A stretch of 64,000 nt of DNA from Sutterella sp. AM11-39 (GCF_003472385.1 NZ_QRLV01000001.1:1-64000); one strand, 5' to 3'; positions 24,909 through 33,980 are shown, counted from the first letter of the stretch. Program-made: numbers and translations. The notes: generated from the sequence alone by a model not told the origin.

Positions 24909-26540
24909 TTACTTCTTGTTCTTCGCGGCAATAGCGTCGCGCAGAATCTTCGTAGCCTTCTGGGCTGCGTCAGCAGACTTGGCAAGCGAGAGCTGAGCGG
25001 CCTGCGGATTGTGGAACCATGCACCGTTCACAGCCGTCCACCATTCCCAATTGGTGTGGGCGACGGAGTGAAGTTCACGAGCCTGGTTGAGGACTTCGTC
25101 GCTAACGCCCATTGCCAGAGCAAGGTCAAAGGCGTTGAACATGTCGGTCATGCGGCTTTCAGCTTCGCGGAGCTTACCGTCGTAGTAGCCCTTCATACCG
25201 TCGATAACGCGGTTGAGCTGCTTTTCGGTCTTGTCCTTATGGCACTGCAGGCAGGTCTGCTTCATGTAGTGACGCGGAGTCGTCGACCAGTGGCTGGTGT
25301 AAACCTTGCCGGTCTTCTTATCCTTCATCTTGGGCATGTGGCAGTCTGCGCAGCCGACGCCAGCCTTGTCGTGCGTGGAATTCCAGTACGTTTCAACGTC
25401 GGGGTGCTGCATCTTGGTGAGAGCGGCGCCGGTTACGTTGTGCTTGAAGTCCTTGAAGCCAACCTTGGCGTAGAACTCGTCGATCTTCGTGACATCAACC
25501 ATCGGGAAGAGGTTGGTGCGAACGTCGCTCATGCCGATAGCCTTACCGGTCTTCGGATCAAAGCCCGGGTTGCAGTTGTACTCAACGTGGCACTGAGCAC
25601 ACATCAGCTTGCTGTCGGCCTTTTCCATCGTGGCGATCTTGCGGGTAAAGCCGCGAACGCCCATGTCAATCACGTTGATCTTGGTGGCCTTCGGATCTTC
25701 GCTGTAAAGGCTCGGAATATCCGTACGGGTCAGAGCCTGAATCAGACCGTCGCGAACGATACGCGGCTGGGTGCTGTGCGGATCGTGGCAGAAGTTGCAG
25801 TTGACCGCATGATTGATACTGCGCATCACGTCAACAACGTTGGACTGACGCGAGAACTTGGCTTCGGGATGCTTTTCGCCAAGGTATGCCCAATCGAGCA
25901 TCAGGTCGGTCGACTTGCAGGTCCAGCAAACCGGGTTGCCTGCAGCGGCCGTACCGGCACGACGCGGCTTCTGCGCATTGTCTTCAGGATACTTGTCGTT
26001 GATGACGTCCCAAACGCGGAAGGCACCGTCGCCCTGACCGAGGTACATCCAGCCTTCCTTCGGTTCGAAGCGGCCGCCGAAGGCGCGGTCGCAGAGATAC
26101 TGGTCAAGTGCGGCAAACGCGTGGCTGCGGGGCAGATCGTGTTCCTTCGTGAAGCCGTGGGCACCCAGGGCGCGATCGAAGAACGGGTTCGGAGCAACGC
26201 TGGCGCTGTTCTTCTTGGAGAAGCGCGGAATACGTTCTTCGTTGATCTTGTACATGGAATTGAACTGCGCGGGATGGCAGGAACCGCAGGTCTTGGGATC
26301 CATGCTCGTCACCGGGCGCGTATCCTTGCTCGGAGCGCTCACGTGCTTGGTAAGGCCGGAGTGGCAGCTCGTGCAGGAAACCTTCTTGTGAGCACCGGAC
26401 TTGTGGAAGCCGCCGATGTTGCTATGGCAGGCCACGCAGGTCTTGGTGTCAACTTTTTCAGGGGCTGCGTTAACGGCCGGGGCAAAAGCCACTGCCACTG
26501 CAAGTGCTACGCAAGCCTGAACGAAATTATGTTTTGTCAT
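24909..26540 (-). CDS. nrfA: Octahaem cytochrome c nitrite reductase (TvNiR type)
   Basis: 543 residues. Sec signal peptide (1-25). Eight haem-binding motifs: CVACH 35, CTSCH 56, CGSCH 85, CWTCK 205, CNFCH 248, CAQCH 314, CADCH 397, CLQCH 430. The lysine-ligated CxxCK is the catalytic haem; pentahaem NrfA has it first, whereas here it is fourth, as in the octahaem enzyme of Thioalkalivibrio (TvNiR). Active-site residues map in order: Arg152, Lys209, Tyr321, Gln378, His379, plus Cys323 two residues after Tyr321, the pair that is covalently linked in TvNiR. It reduces nitrite to ammonia by six electrons in the periplasm. No nrfH-like quinol dehydrogenase is adjacent. Automatic annotation would call it NrfA/c552; the haem count says otherwise. 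Confidence 0.93.
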   Translation of the reverse strand: MTKHNFVQACVALAVAVAFAPAVNAAPEKVDTKTCVACHSNIGGFHKSGAHKKVSCTSCHSGLTKHVSAPSKDTRPVTSMDPKTCGSCHPAQFNSMYKINEERIPRFSKKNSASVAPNPFFDRALGAHGFTKEHDLPRSHAFAALDQYLCDRAFGGRFEPKEGWMYLGQGDGAFRVWDVINDKYPEDNAQKPRRAGTAAAGNPVCWTCKSTDLMLDWAYLGEKHPEAKFSRQSNVVDVMRSINHAVNCNFCHDPHSTQPRIVRDGLIQALTRTDIPSLYSEDPKATKINVIDMGVRGFTRKIATMEKADSKLMCAQCHVEYNCNPGFDPKTGKAIGMSDVRTNLFPMVDVTKIDEFYAKVGFKDFKHNVTGAALTKMQHPDVETYWNSTHDKAGVGCADCHMPKMKDKKTGKVYTSHWSTTPRHYMKQTCLQCHKDKTEKQLNRVIDGMKGYYDGKLREAESRMTDMFNAFDLALAMGVSDEVLNQARELHSVAHTNWEWWTAVNGAWFHNPQAAQLSLAKSADAAQKATKILRDAIAAKNKK

Positions 26541-26911
26541 CTCGTCTCTCCTAATCGCGACCTCTCATACTTCGTTTGGAATCGGGAGGCGCGCTTGGGG
26601 TGTCGCTCCCTGGTTTAAAAGTCGCTATCGGATTCTCTCACAGAAAAAAACACTGTCAATGCGGCTTCTTGCCTACCGAATTGGCCTACTGTTTCAGTCG
26701 GGATTTCGGACCCAATTCTTATGCTTGCCTTAAAACCCGCATGAAATAAGCCTTAAGACAGAATTAACGTAAAAGGCCGCAGAAGACTTTCGTTCCTCTG
26801 CGGCCCTGGGCATTAGGGTAATCGCTAATTCTAATTTTATTAACGCAGATCAATCAGGCCAATTTTTACCCCCTTCAGACCAAAATGACCTACTTCTTTT
26901 GCGAGATTGGC
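26541..26911. other. Intergenic region between nitrite reductase and rimO
   Basis: No gene. It holds the leader of the nitrite reductase gene (GGAG-type site beside its start) and the rimO terminator at 26771-26805. No clear FNR (TTGAT-N4-ATCAA) or NarL site was seen. Confidence 0.5.
26771..26805 (-). terminator. Terminator of the rluD-pgeF-rimO operon
   Basis: GGCCGCAGA/TCTGCGGCC stem (26805-26797 with 26783-26775) followed on the minus strand by TTTT. Confidence 0.75.
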
Positions 26912-28270
26912 TCAGTCCGAAATCACATGCCGACCGATCAAATCGTGCTCGCGACTGTCGGTGATGCGCACATCGACGAAATCACCCGGATTGAGATGCG
27001 CGTCGGTCGTGACATACACCACGCCGTCAATGTCGGGCGCATCGGCCGTCGTGCGGCCGACCGCCACGCCGTCTTCGTCTTCCGGCTCGTCAATAATGAC
27101 GCGTTTGACCGTTCCCACTTTCTGTCGAAGGATTTCGGCCGAAATCTCGGCCTGCACTTCCATAAAACGACGGCGGCGTTCTTCTCTCACCTCATCGGGC
27201 AGCTGGCCCGGCAATGCATTGGCCTGCGCGCCTTCCACGGGACTGTAGGCAAAGCAGCCGACCCGATCGAGGCGTGCTTCGCGCAGGAAGTCGAGCAGAT
27301 ACTCGAACTCTTCTTCCGTCTCGCCTGGAAAGCCCGTGATGAAGGTCGATCGGATTGTGATGTCGGGGCACACCGCACGCCAAGCTGCAATGCGCTCAAG
27401 ATTCTTTTCGGCACTTGCTGGACGCTTCATCGCCTTTAGCACGCGGGGATGCGCATGCTGAAACGGCACATCCAGGTACGGCAGGATCAACCCCTCGGCC
27501 ATCAATTTCACAACGGCGTCGGTTGAAGGATACGGATACACGTAATGCAGGCGTACCCAGGCGTCGAGCTTGCCGAGTTCACGAGCTAGCTCGAGCAGTC
27601 GTGTCTTGACAGGGCGACCGCCCGCAAAACCGGTGCGATACTTCACGTCCAAACCGTAGGCCGCCGTATCCTGGCTGATCACCAAAAGTTCCTTGACGCC
27701 GCCCTTGACCAGGTTTTCGGCCTCGCGCAGCACATCGCCGATAGGACGGCTCACCAAATCGCCACGAAGGTCCGGAATGATACAGAACGTGCAGTGGTGC
27801 GAGCAGCCTTCACTAATCTTCAGATAGGCGTAATGCGCAGGCGTTAGCTTCAAACCGGCTGCCGGCACAAGATCGTCGAAAGGCTCATGCGGACGCGGCA
27901 GATGCGCGTGCACCAACGCAAGCGTCTCTTCCAAACTGTCGGGCCCCGTAATGCCGAGCACCTTCGGCACGCGATCCATAAGCCAGCTTTCGCCGTTGGC
28001 GTTCTTCTTGCCGCCCAAGCAGCCGGTCACGATCACGCGTCCGTTTTCCCGCAGAGCTTCCGTGATGGCTTCCAAGCTTTCGGCCACCGCCGCGTCAATA
28101 AAGGCGCAGGTGTTGACGATCACCAGATCGGCCTCTTTGTAATCGGCGGCGATGATGTAGCCTTCGGCGCGAAGTTCCGTGACGATGCGCTCGGTGTCCA
28201 CCAACGCCTTCGGGCAACCCAAGCTAACAAAGCCAACGCGGCCGATTCGTCCTTTTTGCATTCCTGCCAT
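26912..28270 (-). CDS. rimO: Ribosomal protein S12 methylthiotransferase RimO
   Basis: 452 residues. N-terminal MTTase domain with three cluster cysteines (V-S-L-G-C-P-K, V-N-T-C-A-F, V-T-G-C-L-G), central radical-SAM domain with [16 protein letters not shown], and a C-terminal TRAM domain. The [13 protein letters not shown] signature separates RimO from MiaB. It adds a methylthio group to Asp of S12. Start 28270 has AAGGA 7 bases upstream. It begins 9 bases after the pgeF stop, so it is the last gene of rluD-pgeF-rimO. Confidence 0.95.
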   Translation of the reverse strand: MAGMQKGRIGRVGFVSLGCPKALVDTERIVTELRAEGYIIAADYKEADLVIVNTCAFIDAAVAESLEAITEALRENGRVIVTGCLGGKKNANGESWLMDRVPKVLGITGPDSLEETLALVHAHLPRPHEPFDDLVPAAGLKLTPAHYAYLKISEGCSHHCTFCIIPDLRGDLVSRPIGDVLREAENLVKGGVKELLVISQDTAAYGLDVKYRTGFAGGRPVKTRLLELARELGKLDAWVRLHYVYPYPSTDAVVKLMAEGLILPYLDVPFQHAHPRVLKAMKRPASAEKNLERIAAWRAVCPDITIRSTFITGFPGETEEEFEYLLDFLREARLDRVGCFAYSPVEGAQANALPGQLPDEVREERRRRFMEVQAEISAEILRQKVGTVKRVIIDEPEDEDGVAVGRTTADAPDIDGVVYVTTDAHLNPGDFVDVRITDSREHDLIGRHVISD

Positions 28271-28279
28271 TGTTGTTCC

Positions 28280-29047
28280 TTACTGTTCGATCCAGATGAC
28301 TGCAGCGTGTCGTCCGGTCTGTTCGCCGTCGCGGCGATAGCTATAGAAGCGTTCGGCATCGGCAAAGGTTGAAAGACCGCAGTCCTCAATGTCTTCAACA
28401 CCGACCTTATTTAAGGCAGTCTTGGCGTATGCAGCCAGATTCACACAGAATTTCGCGTCTTTGGTCTTGATGCCTCCGGCAACATCGGGATACTTGGTGC
28501 GGAACACCTCGGCCACTTCAGAGCCGACTTCAAAGTCGTCAAAACCGATGCGCGGCCCGAGCCAAGTTTTGAGCTTGCAGTCGGGAACCTTGGCTCGCAT
28601 GGCCTCGACGGCAGCTTCGATTACTCCGCCGGCCAGACTCTTCCAGCCGGCATGCACGGCGCCCACCACACGACCTTCGGCGTCGGCAAGCAACACCGGC
28701 AGGCAGTCGGCCACCTGCACCACACAAACCGTCCCCGGCTGCGTTGTGACCTGCGCGTCGGCCTGTACAGATTCGTCCGTCACCTCTTCGGCGTTTACCA
28801 CGGCAATGCCGTGCACCTGCGTCATCCAGCGAGGTTCCGCCGGGCATAAATCGGCCACGATCGAGCGATTCATACGCACGCAGCCGCTGTTGTCACCCAC
28901 GCGGCTTCCCACGTTCAAGCCCATGATGCCGTCGATACCGCCCCAAGGACCGGAAGAAACGCCGCCCACTCGCTCGGTAAAGAACGCCTTAACGCGGGCA
29001 CCGAGTTCGGGACGAATCACCCCGAGTTCATTTTTCCAATTCATCAT
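28280..29047 (-). CDS. pgeF: YfiH/PgeF family purine nucleoside phosphorylase
   Basis: 255 residues. The multicopper-like fold has its zinc/active-site residues in place: Q-V-H-G, A-D-C-L-P-V-L-L-A-D and H-A-G-W-K-S-L, and ends with F-Y-S-Y-R-R-D-G. Members cleave purine nucleosides with phosphate and correct peptidoglycan precursors (PgeF in E. coli). L-G-P-R-I-G replaces the usual L-G-P-x-I-G with no effect expected. It lies 54 bases after rluD, the same order as in E. coli (rluD-yfiH). Confidence 0.92.
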   Translation of the reverse strand: MMNWKNELGVIRPELGARVKAFFTERVGGVSSGPWGGIDGIMGLNVGSRVGDNSGCVRMNRSIVADLCPAEPRWMTQVHGIAVVNAEEVTDESVQADAQVTTQPGTVCVVQVADCLPVLLADAEGRVVGAVHAGWKSLAGGVIEAAVEAMRAKVPDCKLKTWLGPRIGFDDFEVGSEVAEVFRTKYPDVAGGIKTKDAKFCVNLAAYAKTALNKVGVEDIEDCGLSTFADAERFYSYRRDGEQTGRHAAVIWIEQ

Positions 29048-29101
29048 TTGTTTCTCTCCGTTGCAGTCCGTTTTCCCCTCCGAACCGCCTTTTGTTCCTT
29101 C

Positions 29102-30241
29102 TCAGTCGTCGGCTTCGCCTTCGTAGACCATCGGTCCGAAATCGGGCATCTGGGGTGCGGCATTTTCCTCAAACACCGTAACCGGCTCATCGATCGGTCC
29201 GAAATCCAAAGCTTCCATCAGTTCGCACATATCCTGCGGAGGCGCGGCAAACCATTCACAGGTCTCGCCCGTGCCCGGGTGCTTGAGAATCAAGCGGCTT
29301 GCGTGAAGCGCCTGTCGGTTGAAAGCTGCGGCAACGCCGGCTTCCTCGGGCAGCGCCGAAGCGTTGGTTCGATAGAGCGGATCACCCAAAAGCGGCAAGC
29401 CGACGCTTGTCAGATGCACGCGGATCTGATGCGTGCGGCCCGTTTCCAGACGGCAGGCCACCCAGCTCACCATGCGACCGGCAATGCGGGTCGAATCAAC
29501 CAGACGCACGCGGGTTTTGGCCGGACGACTGCCCTGGCCGCCGCGGCAGCAGAACTTGATGGGCGAGCGCGGATCCCGGCCGATGGAGCGGTCAACGTAG
29601 CCGGCTTCGGGCGCGAGCCCCAGCACGATGGCCCAGTATTCGCGGCCAACGGTGCGCGCCTGAAGCTGTCGGACCAGGTCAGTGCGCGAAGCCTCATTGC
29701 GTGCAACCACCATCAGACCGGAGGTTTCCTTATCCAGACGATGCACGATGCCGGCGCGGCTCACACGCGTCAATTCGGGATAGCGGAACAGAAGGCCGTT
29801 CAACAGCGTACCGTTCCAGTGGCCTGCGGCCGGATGCACAACCAATCCGGCAGGCTTATTGACGACGATAATGTCTTCGTCTTCATAAAGCACTTCGAAA
29901 TCGATGCCGTCTTCGGCCACATACGCCGTGTCTTCAGGTGCCGGCTGCGGAGTGACGATCAGTTCGTCGCCGTCGGCCACTTTCATGCGAACACCCGAGG
30001 CCGGTTCGCCGTTGACGAGCACCGCCCCGGCTTCGATCCATTTTTGAAGACGGGCGCGGCTCACCGAGGGAATCAAGACAGCCAGAACCTTGTCAAGTCG
30101 TTCCCCTACAGGAAAACCTTCAATTTCATAGACATCGGGCTCTGCTGTATTATCCACATCATCTTCAGATTCAGGCGCTTGGACGGGCTCTTCGCAGATA
30201 TAATCGCCCAATTGATTTTCAAGTTGCTTTTTCGTGGTCAT
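29102..30241 (-). CDS. rluD: 23S rRNA pseudouridine synthase RluD
   Basis: 379 residues. An acidic N-terminus (1-40) is followed by an S4-like domain (about 50-100, G-E-R-L-D-K-V-L-A) and the RluA-type catalytic domain with H-R-L-D-K-E-T-S-G, where Asp is the nucleophile, then G-R-T-H-Q-I-R-V-H. It makes pseudouridines 1911, 1915 and 1917 in 23S rRNA. Start 30241 (MTTKKQ) gives GGA 5 bases upstream; its ATG overlaps the bamD ATG on the other strand by two bases. The frame is open further into bamD but that part is discounted. Confidence 0.93.
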   Translation of the reverse strand: MTTKKQLENQLGDYICEEPVQAPESEDDVDNTAEPDVYEIEGFPVGERLDKVLAVLIPSVSRARLQKWIEAGAVLVNGEPASGVRMKVADGDELIVTPQPAPEDTAYVAEDGIDFEVLYEDEDIIVVNKPAGLVVHPAAGHWNGTLLNGLLFRYPELTRVSRAGIVHRLDKETSGLMVVARNEASRTDLVRQLQARTVGREYWAIVLGLAPEAGYVDRSIGRDPRSPIKFCCRGGQGSRPAKTRVRLVDSTRIAGRMVSWVACRLETGRTHQIRVHLTSVGLPLLGDPLYRTNASALPEEAGVAAAFNRQALHASRLILKHPGTGETCEWFAAPPQDMCELMEALDFGPIDEPVTVFEENAAPQMPDFGPMVYEGEADD

Positions 30242-31040
30242 GAATTCCAGTAACTTAGTGCGTCTTACAAAAATTTCCCTGCTCTGCACAGCTGTCGCTT
30301 TGAGCGGCTGCTCATGGCTGCAGTCCATTGAAATCGATCCTACCCGCGATTGGACCGCCAATCAGCTTTACTCCGAAGCCCGCGCGGCCGTCAGCGAAGG
30401 CACCTGGGAAGTGGCGCGCGACTACTATACCAAGCTCGAAGCTCGCTATCCTTTCGGTTCCTATGCCCAGCAGGCTCAAATTGATCTGGCATACGTCAAC
30501 TATAAGGACGATGATGCGGCCGGCGCCATTTTGCAGCTTGATCGCTTCCTGCGCGCCTATCCGAACCATCCCAACAGCGACTACGCACTTTACTTGAAAG
30601 CGCTCGCCACGCTCAATGAGCGCGACGGATGGCTCGCCGAACTCACCACGCAGGATTTGGCCGACCGCGATGCTCAAGCCGCTCGCGACGCCTTCGACAT
30701 CTTCAAGGAACTCGTTGCCCGCTTCCCTGAATCCCGCTACGCGCCCGAAGCCCGTCGCCGCATGCACGAACTCGTCAACGCTCAGGCCGACCACCAACTC
30801 GCAACGGCTCGCTTCTACTACGACCGCAAGGCATATATAGCAGCCATTAACCGCGCCAAGGTCGTCATTTCAGATTTCCAAACAACGGCCGCCCGCGATG
30901 ACGCATTGGTGTTGATTGCCGATTGTTATCACGAGCTTGGAATGTACGATCTTGAAAAAGATACGCGTCGCATCATCGAACTCAACAAGATCAAGCCTAA
31001 GGCAGAAGAGGACGATTCCTGGCTGCCGAGCCTCTGGTAA
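30240..31040 (+). CDS. bamD: Outer membrane assembly lipoprotein BamD
   Basis: 266 residues. Lipoprotein signal with lipobox A-L-S-G-C (Cys about 24), then five TPR-like repeats: Y-S-E-A-R-A-A-V-x-x-G-x-W-x-x-A, Y-P-F-G-S-Y-A-Q-Q-A-Q-I-D-L-A-Y, and F-P-x-S-R-Y-A-P-E-A-R-R-R-M. Part of the BAM complex that inserts beta-barrel proteins such as the porins in this window. It is divergent from rluD, the conserved proteobacterial pairing. Start 30240 (ATG); a GTG two codons upstream is possible. TATAAT lies at 30199-30204, inside the rluD coding region. Confidence 0.95.
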   Translation: MNSSNLVRLTKISLLCTAVALSGCSWLQSIEIDPTRDWTANQLYSEARAAVSEGTWEVARDYYTKLEARYPFGSYAQQAQIDLAYVNYKDDDAAGAILQLDRFLRAYPNHPNSDYALYLKALATLNERDGWLAELTTQDLADRDAQAARDAFDIFKELVARFPESRYAPEARRRMHELVNAQADHQLATARFYYDRKAYIAAINRAKVVISDFQTTAARDDALVLIADCYHELGMYDLEKDTRRIIELNKIKPKAEEDDSWLPSLW

Positions 31041-31061
31041 GGCTTGCGGACACTGTCTAAC

Positions 31062-31087
31062 AACGCCTCGCTTGCGCGGGGCGTTTT
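31062..31087 (+). terminator. Terminator of bamD
   Basis: AACGCCTCGC-TTGC-GCGGGGCGTT followed by TTC; one U-G pair in a 10-bp stem. Confidence 0.8.
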
Positions 31088-31092
31088 CTTAC

Positions 31093-31689
31093 CTACCGCT
31101 TGAGTTTCGCCTGCGGCAAGTTGCCCTGCAGATAGTCCCTTGCCCAGGCAAGCCCCACCAGGGTCTTCACGTCCGTGATTTCTCCGTTGCGGGTCATTGA
31201 GAGCGCCTCTTCAAACGGCAAACGATGCAACGTAAGGAACTCACCGGCATCAAGCTTTTGCCCGCTTTCAGCCGGATGAACGCCCTGCGCAAGGTAAATC
31301 ACGATGCGTTCGTTGCTGTAGCCGATGGCATTGTGAATCGTACCGAGCTCCACCCACTTGTCAGCGGCAAGTCCCGTTTCTTCTTCGAGCTCCCGGCATG
31401 CGGTTTCAAAAGGATCCTCACCCTTGTCGATCTTTCCGGCCGGAATTTCCCAAAACGCCCGATCCAAAGGACTGCGCCATTGCCGTTCAAGTACGGTGCA
31501 ATTCTCGTCATCGAGTACCACCATGGCTGCCGCCCCGGGATGCGCAATCATTTCTCGTGCGGAAATACGGCCGTCAGGCAATTTCACTTCGCGACGCAGG
31601 ACGTGCAAAAGTCTCCCCGAATATTCCTCCCGCTCGGAAAGAACCGTTTCTTCGAGACTTTTATCAATCGTTTCGAGTTCCCTTGTCAT
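31093..31689 (-). CDS. nudF: ADP-ribose pyrophosphatase-type Nudix hydrolase
   Basis: 198 residues. Complete Nudix box G-K-I-D-K-G-E-D-P-F-E-T-A-C-R-E-L-E-E-E-T-G-L split around residue 95-117, with the metal-binding R-E-x-x-E-E. The upstream domain-swapped strands and the P-x-x-S-G/E-x-x-x-x-Y downstream (here the Y-L-A-Q-G-V region) fit NudF/ADPRase. It hydrolyses ADP-ribose to AMP and ribose 5-phosphate. Starts 11 bases after the smpB stop, so the two form an operon. Confidence 0.87.
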   Translation of the reverse strand: MTRELETIDKSLEETVLSEREEYSGRLLHVLRREVKLPDGRISAREMIAHPGAAAMVVLDDENCTVLERQWRSPLDRAFWEIPAGKIDKGEDPFETACRELEEETGLAADKWVELGTIHNAIGYSNERIVIYLAQGVHPAESGQKLDAGEFLTLHRLPFEEALSMTRNGEITDVKTLVGLAWARDYLQGNLPQAKLKR

Positions 31690-31700
31690 TGCTCGACCCT

Positions 31701-32204
31701 TCAGTCGTTGTAGTTCTGCCGCGGTTTACCGCTGCGCATGTCGTTTTTCATCAGTCTGGACTGATCGCGCTTCCATTCGCGCTTGCTTTCGTCATCGCGC
31801 TTTTCAAACTCTCGCTTACCGCGACCGAGCGCCAGCGCCAGCTTGACGCGCCCCTTGACAAAATGCAGATCAAGCGGCACCAGCGCATAGCCCGAGCGGT
31901 CGACCTTGCCGATCAGCCGATCAATCTCGCGGCGATGCATCAGAAGCTTGCGCGTACGGGTGATTTCAGTTTTTTCATGTGTGCACACTTGATCGGCGGG
32001 CGTAAAGCTCGCGTTGCAGAGAAACAGTTCCCCGTCGCGCACATACACATGCGACAAATTGATCGTGGCCCGTCCGGCTCTGACGCTTTTGACTTCCCAG
32101 CCGCGCAACTGCAGACCGGCCTCAAAGCGCTCCTCGATGGTGTAGTCGAAAGTCGCGCGTTTGTTGCGAATGAGCGGCGTTGCGTTGTTTTTATTTTTTG
32201 CCAT
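31701..32204 (-). CDS. smpB: SsrA-binding protein SmpB
   Basis: 167 residues. OB-fold marks: N-K-R-A-T-F-D-Y-T-I-E-E-R-F-E-A-G-L-Q-L-x-G-W-E-V-K-S-V-R, the A-T-I-N-L-S-H-V-Y-V-R segment, and a basic C-terminal tail (about 135-167, K-R-E-F-E-K-R-D-x-x-K-x-R-E-W-K-R-D-Q-x-R) that enters the ribosomal decoding site. It works with tmRNA in trans-translation; ssrA itself is not in the window. The tail is about 7 residues longer than in E. coli. Confidence 0.96.
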   Translation of the reverse strand: MAKNKNNATPLIRNKRATFDYTIEERFEAGLQLRGWEVKSVRAGRATINLSHVYVRDGELFLCNASFTPADQVCTHEKTEITRTRKLLMHRREIDRLIGKVDRSGYALVPLDLHFVKGRVKLALALGRGKREFEKRDDESKREWKRDQSRLMKNDMRSGKPRQNYND

Positions 32205-32508
32205 TTCGTCTTTGTTTTTACTTTCCTTTTTGGATGCGGCGCAATTCTACCAAGCCCACGAGCGGCGCCGACGACAGATCCGCAAAAAGCACTCGGCATG
32301 TTTGGCGGCACCCGCAAACTTTCTTCGAAACCGAATTCTTTCAGTCAAGCTCTCTTATCTGAACAGACAAAAGTGATCACGTCCGGCTTTCGCAGAAATA
32401 GCAAAACACTGTCTGTTTTTCTCAAGATCGAGAAGTTGCCTCCTAATACTCGCCCGATCGTCCGATGATGGGTTTCACACAACCACATTCTTTTCCGGGA
32501 GAATACAA
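32205..32508. other. Divergent intergenic region smpB/cupin
   Basis: About 300 bases without a gene. It should hold both promoters; no confident -35/-10 pair, repeat or hairpin was recognised. Confidence 0.4.
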
Positions 32509-33000
32509 ATGATGACTCGCAGACATTTCGCCTTAGCTTCGGCTGCCGCTCTCGCCGGCGGCGCCGCCGGTTCAATTTCCGCCGCTCCTATCCCCAAGGA
32601 TTTCGATACGGTCTTTCCACAGGGCCCGGTTAACCCTTACGGCAAATTCTTCACGGGCACGTCCTATCTCACGATGCTCAACACCGAGCCGGTATTCAAC
32701 TGTCCGATCGGCAACGTGACATTTGAGCCCGGCTGCCGCACTTTCTGGCACAAACACACTGGCGGTCAGATTCTTCTGGTTCTCGCCGGCGAAGGCCTTT
32801 ATCAGGAACGCAGCAAGCCGGCGCGCCGCATCAAAAAAGGCGACGTCGTTCAGATTGCTCCGGACGTCGAGCACTGGCACGGCGCCTGCGCCAAGCATCC
32901 CATGACGCACATTTCCATCGAAACCAATGTTCCTAACAACAAGGCCATTTGGCTTGAAGCCGTGACCGAAGGCGACTACGCCGAGGCCAACAAAGCCTGA
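32509..33000 (+). CDS. Tat-exported cupin protein
   Basis: 163 residues. The N-terminus T-R-R-H-F-A-L-A-S followed by an Ala/Gly-rich helix to about residue 26 (S-A-A-P) fits a Tat signal peptide, implying export in folded form with a bound metal. The core has cupin motif 1 (G-C-R-T-F-W-H-K-H-T-G-G-Q-I-L-L-V-L-x-G) with two His for metal, and motif 2 (G-D-V-V-Q-I-A-P-D-V-E-H-W-H-G-A) with one more His. It resembles cupins associated with carboxymuconolactone decarboxylase-like proteins. Substrate unknown. It begins at ATG ATG with GGGAG upstream. Confidence 0.82.
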   Translation: MMTRRHFALASAAALAGGAAGSISAAPIPKDFDTVFPQGPVNPYGKFFTGTSYLTMLNTEPVFNCPIGNVTFEPGCRTFWHKHTGGQILLVLAGEGLYQERSKPARRIKKGDVVQIAPDVEHWHGACAKHPMTHISIETNVPNNKAIWLEAVTEGDYAEANKA

Positions 33001-33045
33001 TTCCGATACAAAAACGCTTCCTTCGTCGGTCGGCTTCTGCAAGCG

Positions 33046-33978
33046 TCAGAATCCGGCCGATTGCATGATCAGAAGCGCCGTCGACATCACGGCAATCGAG
33101 ATCACGACGGAGAGCGAATTAAGATTTGCACCCATGCCGACGTCACAACCGAGCTGGGCAGTGTAGATCAGGCTCATTGCCGGAACAGGCGAAAGACAGA
33201 TCAACACCATCGCCGTGCGCACTTCACCCTCAAACGGCATGAAATAAGCGCAAGCCAGCGCAAATAGGATGCACAGCAACCAGCGGTTGGCCAGGATCTT
33301 CACGATCGTCACGAACTTTTGCCGATTCATCGAAAGTTCGATCGTCTCGCCGATCATGATCATGGCAAGCATCGTGTTGGCCTGAGCCCCCACTTTGGTG
33401 ATCGTGGTCACTTCATCGGGGAAACGCAGTCCCACGGCACTCATGCTGACAACCAGCGCAAAAGTCATCAGAGGGCCCGAACGCACCATTTTGCCGCCGA
33501 TGACTTTGAGAACGTTCAAAAGCGAGCGTTGCTTTTCGTGTGAACCGGCCAGAATCGCAAACGTCCCGCCTCCGCTCATGATGACGTTACCGACGTCAAA
33601 CATGAACGCCGTCATCAAACCGGTGGTCGGATAAAAGGCTTGGATATACGGCACCGCCAACGGGCCGATGGAGTATCCGCACATATTGATGCGCCAGAAG
33701 TCGCGCTTTTTCTCGTCGGTTTCCTTTCTCGTCAAAAACCAGGCGTAACCGAGCATGGCCACGTTTGCAAGAAACCCGAGAAAGACGATCAACAGCATAA
33801 TTCCTTCGATCTTGATGCCGTTGAGATTCGTGATGATGATGCAGGGAATAGTGACGTAAAGAACAAGGCCGCTGACGGCATGGAAAGCACTTTCCTTCAA
33901 GATCTCTCTGCGGCGCAGAAACCATCCGAGCCAAATGAAAAAGATGAAGGCCGCAATCTTGGGAAGGCTTTCGCTCAT
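33046..33978 (-). CDS. AEC (auxin efflux carrier) family transporter
   Basis: 310 residues, ten predicted helices in two inverted five-helix halves. The N-terminal half has L-G-W-F-L-R-R-R-E-I-L and Y-V-T-I-P-C-I-I-I-T-N-L, and the C-terminal half L-A-N-R-W-L-L-C-I-L-F and L-S-P-V-P-A-M-S-L-I-Y. Bacterial AEC proteins carry dicarboxylates such as malate or malonate. The gene starts 2 bases after the nikR stop, so it is co-transcribed with, and probably regulated by, a nickel sensor. That suggests transport of a nickel-related metabolite, which is inference only. Confidence 0.85.
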   Translation of the reverse strand: MSESLPKIAAFIFFIWLGWFLRRREILKESAFHAVSGLVLYVTIPCIIITNLNGIKIEGIMLLIVFLGFLANVAMLGYAWFLTRKETDEKKRDFWRINMCGYSIGPLAVPYIQAFYPTTGLMTAFMFDVGNVIMSGGGTFAILAGSHEKQRSLLNVLKVIGGKMVRSGPLMTFALVVSMSAVGLRFPDEVTTITKVGAQANTMLAMIMIGETIELSMNRQKFVTIVKILANRWLLCILFALACAYFMPFEGEVRTAMVLICLSPVPAMSLIYTAQLGCDVGMGANLNSLSVVISIAVMSTALLIMQSAGF

Positions 33979-33980
33979 AA

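Noticed and set aside
25011-26618. 535-codon open frame opposite the nitrite reductase
   Set aside because: Shadow frame; the other strand has eight haem motifs and a signal peptide.
26541-26640. FNR or NarL sites before the nitrite reductase
   Set aside because: No TTGAT-N4-ATCAA or NarL heptamer pair was seen.
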